Below, in pieces: positions 62,665 through 64,000 of a stretch of 64,000 bases of DNA. Every line of letters starts with the position of its first letter. Position 1 is the stretch's first letter. This DNA comes from Sphingobacterium sp. R2 (lineage in GTDB: Bacteria; Bacteroidota; Bacteroidia; Sphingobacteriales; Sphingobacteriaceae): contig NZ_CP142884.1 of assembly GCF_040760075.1 (NCBI RefSeq), positions 2,108,001-2,172,000 on the forward strand, given 5' to 3'. Position numbers and translations under genes: made by a program. The notes under the pieces were generated by a model that saw nothing but the letters and a program-made list of their open reading frames with translations, was not told the DNA's origin and did not search any database.

Positions 62665-64000
62665 CTAAGCGTGTATTGCTCGATTTGCTGTAGCTGCTAG
62701 CGCAGCTTCTTTGAGAGCTTCTGTATAGGTTGGGTGCGCATGGCAAATACGTGCGATATCTTCTGCAGATGCGCGGTATTCCATGGCTACCGTAGCCTCA
62801 GCAATTATATCTGCGGCTCGTGGACCAATCATATGAATGCCTAATACTTCGTCAGTAGTGGCATCTGCGAGTACTTTTACGAAACCATCAGTATCGCCAG
62901 ACGCTTTTGCACGGCCAGAGGCTTTGAAAGAGAATGATCCTGCTTTGTACTTAATACCAGCATCTTTCAATTGTTCTTCGGTTTTTCCGACAGATGCAAC
63001 TTCTGGCCACGTATAAACGACGCCCGGAATCAAATTATAATCAATATGTGGTTTTTGACCTGCGATGTATTCGGCGACGTATACACCTTCGTCTTCAGCT
63101 TTATGGGCCAACATCGCTCCAGTGATTACATCCCCGATAGCGAAGACGCCTTGCACGGCTGTTTCAAGGTGTGCATTAACAGGTATTTTTTTACCTCTTT
63201 CTTCTACAGTAATGCCAATATTTTCTAATCCTAACCCTTCTGAATATGCGGTACGGCCAACCGCTACGATGCAATAGTCGCCCTCTAAAGTAATTTCTTG
63301 TCCCTTCGGATCCTCTGCAGTTACTTTGACGACATCGCCATTAGCGGAAGCTCCTGTCACTTTATGCCCCAAATAGAACTCCATTCCCAATGATTTTTTC
63401 AAAACACGCTGTAGTTCTTTCCCTAAGCCAGCATCCATCGTGCCGATAATGGATTTTGCAAATTCAACAACAGAAACTTTTGAACCTAAACGGGCATAAA
63501 CTGATCCCAATTCAAGACCAATCACACCTCCACCGATGACAATAAGGTGCTTCGGTATCTCTTTTAGATTAAGTGCTTCTGTAGAAGTAATGATCCTTTT
63601 TTTATCAATTGGCAAAAAAGGCAATGAAGTTGGTTTCGATCCGGTCGCAATAATTACATTTTTACCAGTGATCTGTTCTGTAGAACCATCTGCTTTTGTT
63701 ATTTTGATCGTGTTTTTGTCCACAAATGAACCTACACCCTGAAAACTGTCAATTTTATTCTTTTTGAATAGGAAGGTAATACCGGCAGTATTTTGTGCAA
63801 TGACATCGTCTTTACGAGCAATCATCTTTTCCATATCTACTTTCAGGTCATTCAAACTGATGCCGAATGTATCAAAATTGTGCGCAGCATTGTGGTAATG
63901 CTCCGAAGCATCTAAAAGCGCTTTAGAAGGAATACATCCAACGTTAAGACAAGTACCACCAAATGTGCTATATTTTTCGATAACAGCTGTTTTTAATCCT
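62665..64000 (-). CDS. Dihydrolipoyl dehydrogenase (second copy), 5' end outside the window
   Basis: The frame runs to the window edge at 64000, so the N-terminus is missing; the frame also contains an internal ATG at 63855 that is not the start. The redox pair is present (GGTCLNVGCIPSKALL), as are the NAD site VIGGGVIGLELGSVY and the C-terminal HAHPTYTEAL (His-Glu). It is a typical E3 enzyme, a paralogue of the gene at 60112 with a different CLN(V/W)GC motif. It might serve a different dehydrogenase complex. Confidence 0.93.
   Translation of the reverse strand, partial: GLKTAVIEKYSTFGGTCLNVGCIPSKALLDASEHYHNAAHNFDTFGISLNDLKVDMEKMIARKDDVIAQNTAGITFLFKKNKIDSFQGVGSFVDKNTIKITKADGSTEQITGKNVIIATGSKPTSLPFLPIDKKRIITSTEALNLKEIPKHLIVIGGGVIGLELGSVYARLGSKVSVVEFAKSIIGTMDAGLGKELQRVLKKSLGMEFYLGHKVTGASANGDVVKVTAEDPKGQEITLEGDYCIVAVGRTAYSEGLGLENIGITVEERGKKIPVNAHLETAVQGVFAIGDVITGAMLAHKAEDEGVYVAEYIAGQKPHIDYNLIPGVVYTWPEVASVGKTEEQLKDAGIKYKAGSFSFKASGRAKASGDTDGFVKVLADATTDEVLGIHMIGPRAADIIAEATVAMEYRASAEDIARICHAHPTYTEALKEAALAATANRAIHA

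Overview
The window looks like a piece of a Bacteroidota chromosome, most likely Sphingobacteriaceae (Sphingobacterium-like). The evidence is an alternative complex III plus caa3-type oxidase cluster in the Bacteroidota order, upstream elements of the Bacteroidota sigma type (TAnnTTTG about 7 bases before the predicted start of transcription), few Shine-Dalgarno sequences, families typical of the phylum (DUF3341, DUF4834, DUF721 next to recF, VIT/VWA proteins) and moderate AT-richness. It is mostly core metabolism. No prophage, insertion sequence, CRISPR array or defence locus was seen.

Layout. 1-11.7 kb: one long plus-strand respiratory cluster with actC (cut by the window edge), actD, actE, actF, coxB, coxA, a terminator, then ctaA, ctaB, two subunit III proteins, subunit IV, a cysteine-free SCO-like protein, a DUF420 protein and a small conserved protein. 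11.8-20.2 kb: mtgA, mutS, an outer-membrane-like protein, trmN6, a phosphodiesterase, a MerR regulator, a tiny HExxH membrane protein, accD and an SRP RNA gene. 20.3-29.7 kb: an MHS-type transporter with a small membrane partner, dprA, two unknown genes, rsmG, a glycosyltransferase, tgt, an LptF/LptG permease and an EamA transporter. 29.8-40.6 kb: a large VIT/VWA protein, a phytase-like lipoprotein and gltD-gltB. 40.9-52.8 kb: a dipeptide epimerase, a 36-residue TatA-like peptide, a deoxyhypusine-synthase-like protein, rdgB, an OstA/LptA-like protein, tilS, DUF4834, recF-DUF721, a Crp-type regulator and an SRPBCC protein. 52.8-53.2 kb: an AT-rich gene-free stretch with DnaA-box-like motifs, iterated TGTTRAT motifs and two perfect inverted repeats (candidate replication origin). 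53.2-64 kb: a Sua5-type protein, asnS, sucC, a LolD-type ATPase, two small unknown genes, a LacI-type regulator, two dihydrolipoyl dehydrogenases, a DUF3817 protein and an acyl-CoA thioesterase.

How it fits together. The first 11 kb encodes quinol oxidation (ACIII), oxygen reduction (caa3 oxidase), heme A synthesis (CtaA/CtaB) and assembly. sucC and the two lpd genes feed the TCA cycle and 2-oxoacid dehydrogenases; gltBD assimilates ammonia; accD and the thioesterase act in lipid metabolism; mtgA, the Lpt-like proteins and LolD-like ATPase act in the envelope; mutS, recF and dprA act on DNA; trmN6, tgt, tilS, rsmG, sua5, asnS and the SRP RNA act in translation.

The most useful non-obvious points are the candidate origin, four genes whose -7 element ends exactly 5 bases before the ATG (predicted leaderless mRNAs), the SRP RNA hidden under a spurious reading frame, a mini M56-like zincin, a SusC-plug-like motif inside the VIT/VWA protein, a Tgt without the zinc cysteines and a SCO-like protein without cysteine. 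I saw no clear new multi-gene system.
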